A stretch of DNA of 10,033 nt from an uncultured Prevotellaceae bacterium (GTDB taxonomy: Bacteria > Bacteroidota > Bacteroidia > Bacteroidales > Bacteroidaceae): assembly GCA_902477365.1 (NCBI GenBank), contig CABSGW010000083.1, positions 1 to 10,033 of the forward strand. Direction: 5' to 3'. Positions within the stretch are counted from its first letter, which is position 1. Every line of letters begins with the position of its first letter. This document shows, piece by piece, positions 6,882-10,033 of this stretch. The notes beneath the pieces were generated by a model. The model saw nothing but the letters and a program-made list of their open reading frames with translations, was not told where the DNA came from and searched no databases. The translations under genes were made by a program, and so were the position numbers.

Positions 6882-8477
6882 TCAATTCAGCACAAAGACG
6901 TCTTTTCCTTTCAGGAGCACATTCATCACGACTTTTTCGCTATTTTTCCAACTGACACGGGCTGCATGTACAACCCCTTTCCTTCTACGATAGATCATAC
7001 GCAACTGATACTTACCATCGGCCCACGATTCCGGAAAAGCGAAATATACAGGGCGGCTTATAAAACACTTTTTCGAAAAACAAGAAGATGAAAATGCTGT
7101 TCCCAACAACTTTCCTTTACGATACACACCGAAGCCCAACTCCACGGAATCACAAAAAGAGCCCTGTGTTTCGAATAAAACAGTAGCCCGAAAAACCTTA
7201 CGAAGTTGTCGCTTTGAATCACTGTCTATTCTCTTGCCCTCATAAATTTTAATCAATCCCGCTCCAATATCTCCTTTTCCTTCAGGATGAATGCCATAGA
7301 CAATCCCCTGCGAACAAAACGGACGCTTCTCTTGTCCGTACGGCATGCGTACAGGCGGCAAATCCACCAACGCATAATAACCGTCTAACCAACCATCCCA
7401 TCCCCAATTAAAGTGATACAACCCTTCTTTATTATAACCGTCACACACCCACACATGTCCGGCATTCCTCCATTCATGATAAGCACTTAAATCATAACAC
7501 ACCGGACGTCTACCGGACAATTCCTTACGCAACAAATAATGCCACTCCCTCGGACTCATCATATCAGCCTCCATATAACTGGTTTCAATCGAATAATTAA
7601 AATTATTTATTAATCCCAACCGTATACGATAAGCGGCAGCACGAGTTACCCTACTACAATAACTTGCACGTAATGCACTACCACAATGAAATAACAAATC
7701 ACCAATATGAGCAATTCCTGACCGTTCGTTCAAGGTATCACGCATACTATAACTCGATTTATAAGCACCCCATTCATAACGCCCCATCGGAAAAAATCGT
7801 TCCATGAAACGATCATGATAACCTTCTTTATAAAAAACACCCTTTGCACCTTCAATCGGCCAACGATGATAATTCATAACCTGTGCCATCGCCGTAGCCG
7901 TACAACCAGTCAAACAACGCACACCGCCATGTGCCGAATCCACCGGACAAGAGGCGTTGTAGGGATATCTCTGACCCCAGGTAGTGCGCAACAAAGGATC
8001 GACGGCTATCGGCAACTTAAAACCGTAAGTTCCCCGAAGCTGACGTTTATCGTATTTCGGATCGGTCTGTACGCGCCTCACCTCGCGTTCTAACATCTGC
8101 AGCCACAACCGGAAAGAAACGGGAAGTTTGGCCACCTCGCTCACATAGCCGTTTGTGGTAAAGCCCACCACCGGCCCTAGCCGGTCGTCCGACGCCACCA
8201 CCAGCATGCCACTATCTTTCTCACAATAAAAATTATACAGATAATAAGGAGGCCTCTCCAACGAATCGACATCGGCCAAAACCTCTTCCATTTCAATCTC
8301 AACGTCACCATACCGCTCTGCCAGGTAGGACAATGCAGCCCTACTACCCTGTAACCGATCAACATGAGCCGCAAACAAAGGATGACACACAAAGAGCAAT
8401 CCCAACCAACACATCCAGCCCCGACAACCGCTCAAAAAGACTTTCTGCGCCACGCTACTAAAATCAGAATATCTCAT
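6882..8477 (-). CDS. Secreted C10 (streptopain-type) cysteine protease, pre-pro form
   Basis: This is a 531-residue secreted papain-fold protease of MEROPS family C10, related to streptococcal SpeB and the Bacteroides Bfp proteases. A signal peptide is visible (hydrophobic WMCWLGLLFVCHPLFAA, residues 21-37), preceded by a long polar n-region. Residues about 40-140 resemble the Spi-type propeptide that keeps the zymogen inactive (SGMLVVASDDRLGPVVGF). The catalytic domain (about 155-400) has LTGCTATAMAQVMNYHRWP with nucleophile Cys192, AGHVWVCDGY with His341, and FNWGWDGWLDGYY with Asn357/Trp358, so the active site is complete. A C-terminal beta-rich domain (about 405-531) could aid substrate or surface binding. 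The start at 8477 fits the promoter at 8500-8531; Met22 is an alternative start that would give a shorter, more conventional signal peptide. Substrates may be host or dietary proteins; that is inference. It has its own promoter downstream of pnp. Confidence 0.93.
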   Translation of the reverse strand: MRYSDFSSVAQKVFLSGCRGWMCWLGLLFVCHPLFAAHVDRLQGSRAALSYLAERYGDVEIEMEEVLADVDSLERPPYYLYNFYCEKDSGMLVVASDDRLGPVVGFTTNGYVSEVAKLPVSFRLWLQMLEREVRRVQTDPKYDKRQLRGTYGFKLPIAVDPLLRTTWGQRYPYNASCPVDSAHGGVRCLTGCTATAMAQVMNYHRWPIEGAKGVFYKEGYHDRFMERFFPMGRYEWGAYKSSYSMRDTLNERSGIAHIGDLLFHCGSALRASYCSRVTRAAAYRIRLGLINNFNYSIETSYMEADMMSPREWHYLLRKELSGRRPVCYDLSAYHEWRNAGHVWVCDGYNKEGLYHFNWGWDGWLDGYYALVDLPPVRMPYGQEKRPFCSQGIVYGIHPEGKGDIGAGLIKIYEGKRIDSDSKRQLRKVFRATVLFETQGSFCDSVELGFGVYRKGKLLGTAFSSSCFSKKCFISRPVYFAFPESWADGKYQLRMIYRRRKGVVHAARVSWKNSEKVVMNVLLKGKDVFVLN

Positions 8478-8499
8478 AGCCTATAAAACTAAACAAATG

Positions 8500-8531
8500 C
8501 AAAGATAAGAAAAAAGGAATATCCTGTCAAA
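8500..8531 (-). promoter_or_regulatory. Promoter of the C10 protease gene
   Basis: On the minus strand TTTG (8531-8528), a 20-nt spacer and TATCTTTG (8507-8500) match the Bacteroidetes consensus at all fixed positions. Transcription should start about 15-20 nt before the ATG at 8477, which supports that start over Met22. The -33 box lies in the loop of the pnp terminator hairpin and the terminator's T run forms part of the spacer. Confidence 0.8.
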
Positions 8532-8547
8532 ACAAGATACTCCTTTT
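8508..8547 (-). terminator. Terminator of pnp
   Basis: On the minus strand the arm AAAAGGAGTATC (8547-8536) pairs with GATATTCCTTTT (8523-8512) with one mismatch. Three more pairs inside (TGT/ACA) close the loop, and the second arm runs directly into T6 followed by CTT. It lies 52 bp after the pnp stop. The structure overlaps the C10 protease promoter almost completely. Confidence 0.75.
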
Positions 8548-8599
8548 CTCAGCTATGGCTAATAAGACCGGCAAGCAGCCTTATTATATCTACAATTCT

Positions 8600-10033
8600 T
8601 TAGTTACGTTCGCGACGCGGACCACGGCTTTCACCATTTCCGCCACGACGCTCGCGGCGTGCAGGGCGCTCTTCGTAGTCGGCCGGCTTCTCCATCAACA
8701 CACGATGTGACAGACGGAATTTTCCGGTCTTTTCATCAATTTCGAGCAGTTTCACACTGATCTTATCGCCTTCTTTAATACCGGCTTCTTCAACCGTCTC
8801 CAGACGTTTCCAATCAATTTCACTGATGTGCAACAAGCCCTCACGTCCCGGCATGAATTCTACGAAACAGCCATAAGGCATAATGCTCATTACCTTTGCC
8901 TCGTAAACCTCGCCTACTTCGGGAATAGCCACAATGGCACGTATCTTGGCAATAGCCGCATTGATAGAGTCCTTGTTAGGACCGCTCACCTGGATCTTGC
9001 CTACACCGTCTTCCTCTTCAATCGTGATAACCGTACCGGTATCTTCCTGCATACCCTGAATAATCTTTCCACCAGGGCCAATCACCGCACCGATGAACTC
9101 CTTCGGTATGGTCAGAGCCTCGATACGTGGCACATGCGGTTTCATCTCGGCACGCGGTTCAGGCATGCACTCGGTCAGTTTACCCAAAATGTGCTCGCGA
9201 CCAGCCTTAGCCTGCATCAATGCTTTTTCCAGGATTTCGTAAGAAAGCCCGTCGCACTTGATGTCCATCTGTGTAGCCGTCAGACCATTCAACGTACCCG
9301 TTGTCTTAAAGTCCATATCGCCCAAGTGATCTTCATCACCCAGGATGTCGCTCAATACGGCATATTTGTCTTCGCCCGGATTTTTAATCAATCCCATGGC
9401 AATACCCGAAACGGCGTTCTTCACAGGTACACCGGCATCCATCAACGCCAATGTTCCGGCACATACAGTAGCCATAGAAGAAGAACCGTTTGACTCCAGT
9501 ATATCGGATACCACACGCACGGTATACGGGAAATCGGCCGGAATCTGTCCTTTCAGGCCGCGCCATGCCAAGTGGCCGTGACCAATCTCGCGACGGCCAA
9601 CGCCACGCTGTGCTTTTGCCTCGCCGGTTGAGAAAGGAGGGAAGTTATAGTGAAGCAGGAACTTCATATAGCTCTTATCCAACACGTCGTCCACCATCTT
9701 CTCATCCAACTTTGTACCCAGCGTACAGGTTGAAAGAGACTGTGTTTCACCACGTGTAAAGATAGAAGAACCGTGAGGTCCCGGCAGCGGATCAATCTCG
9801 CACCAGATAGGGCGGATGTCGGTTGTCTGACGGCCGTCCAAACGTTTGCCCTCGTCCAGAATACAACGACGCATAGCATCACGTTCCACGTCATGGTAGT
9901 AACGGTCAATCAACGCATTCTTCTCGGCCAACTCGTCCTCGTTCAATTCGGTATGAGTTGCCACATAATTTTCTTTATAAGCCTCGCGGATGGCCGTAAA
10001 CGCCTCTTCGCGTGCATGTTTGTCGCGGTTACC
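8600..10033 (-). CDS. pnp: Polynucleotide phosphorylase, partial (N-terminus outside window)
   Basis: This is cytoplasmic PNPase, the trimeric phosphorolytic 3'-5' exoribonuclease of mRNA turnover. 477 residues are visible of a protein usually about 700 long; the frame stays open to 10033, so the real start lies outside the window. In order: the end of the helical inter-domain region; the second RNase PH core, beginning at [11 protein letters not shown] (about 9836-9862), with the phosphate-site motif [11 protein letters not shown] (about 9733-9762) and the catalytic [14 protein letters not shown] (about 9310-9351); a KH domain with the GPGG loop (about 9074-9085); an S1 RNA-binding domain (about 8700-8918, [16 protein letters not shown]); and a basic Arg/Gly-rich tail ending [19 protein letters not shown]. 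All catalytic and RNA-binding motifs look intact. A good hairpin terminator follows, overlapping the promoter of the next gene. Confidence 0.98.
   Translation of the reverse strand, partial: GNRDKHAREEAFTAIREAYKENYVATHTELNEDELAEKNALIDRYYHDVERDAMRRCILDEGKRLDGRQTTDIRPIWCEIDPLPGPHGSSIFTRGETQSLSTCTLGTKLDEKMVDDVLDKSYMKFLLHYNFPPFSTGEAKAQRGVGRREIGHGHLAWRGLKGQIPADFPYTVRVVSDILESNGSSSMATVCAGTLALMDAGVPVKNAVSGIAMGLIKNPGEDKYAVLSDILGDEDHLGDMDFKTTGTLNGLTATQMDIKCDGLSYEILEKALMQAKAGREHILGKLTECMPEPRAEMKPHVPRIEALTIPKEFIGAVIGPGGKIIQGMQEDTGTVITIEEEDGVGKIQVSGPNKDSINAAIAKIRAIVAIPEVGEVYEAKVMSIMPYGCFVEFMPGREGLLHISEIDWKRLETVEEAGIKEGDKISVKLLEIDEKTGKFRLSHRVLMEKPADYEERPARRERRGGNGESRGPRRERN

Noticed and set aside
8828..9493. 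221-codon plus-strand reading frame opposite pnp.
   Set aside because: It is antisense to the catalytic, KH and S1 regions of PNPase; composition (many His, Arg, Thr) is typical of a reverse-frame shadow.
9964..9964. GTG at 9964-9962 as the start of PNPase.
   Set aside because: The frame continues uninterrupted upstream to 10033 with plausible coding residues, and the family is much longer; the true start lies outside the window.

Overview
The window looks like a chromosomal segment of a gut Bacteroides/Phocaeicola-type bacterium (Bacteroidales). The reasons are promoters of the Bacteroidetes primary-sigma type (TTTG about 20 nt before TAnnTTTG), start codons in A/T-rich leaders without Shine-Dalgarno motifs, a split methylmalonyl-CoA mutase (mutA/mutB), and a secreted C10 (streptopain-type) protease. 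The species cannot be fixed from the sequence alone. I see no mobile element, CRISPR array, tRNA or rRNA.

Layout. (1) Positions 1-647, minus strand: N-terminal half of an AraJ-like MFS efflux permease, cut by the window edge; its last dozen codons no longer look like AraJ. (2) Positions 648-882: the permease's leader with a TAnnTTTG box, then a 13-bp hairpin terminator for the mut operon. (3) Positions 883-4925, minus strand: mutA-mutB, overlapping by ATGA and transcribed toward the permease. (4) Positions 4926-5089: a compact divergent promoter region. The mutA promoter carries a perfect inverted repeat in its spacer; the facing promoter carries a run of seven G. (5) Positions 5090-6805, plus strand: an AspT/YidE-type membrane exchanger with two central RCK_C domains. 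(6) Positions 6806-6881: a 16-bp hairpin between convergent genes. (7) Positions 6882-8477, minus strand: a complete pre-pro C10 cysteine protease. (8) Positions 8478-8599: the protease promoter, physically interleaved with the terminator of the upstream gene. (9) Positions 8600-10033, minus strand: the C-terminal two thirds of polynucleotide phosphorylase (pnp), open at the window end.

How the genes relate. MutA and MutB form the B12-dependent mutase linking succinyl-CoA and methylmalonyl-CoA, the central step of propionate formation from succinate in these fermenters. The divergent exchanger belongs to a family that includes aspartate:alanine antiporters and a succinate exporter in Corynebacterium. 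A role in C4-dicarboxylate traffic is therefore a reasonable but untested idea. The protease and PNPase have no evident functional link to the mutase. PNPase is housekeeping RNA turnover, and the protease is a secreted degradative enzyme that appears to have its own promoter.

No clearly new multi-gene system is visible. The most interesting items are the mutA/exchanger divergent control region, a Cys/His-rich linker in MutA, the promoter-in-terminator arrangement between pnp and the protease gene, and the possible frame break in the permease gene.
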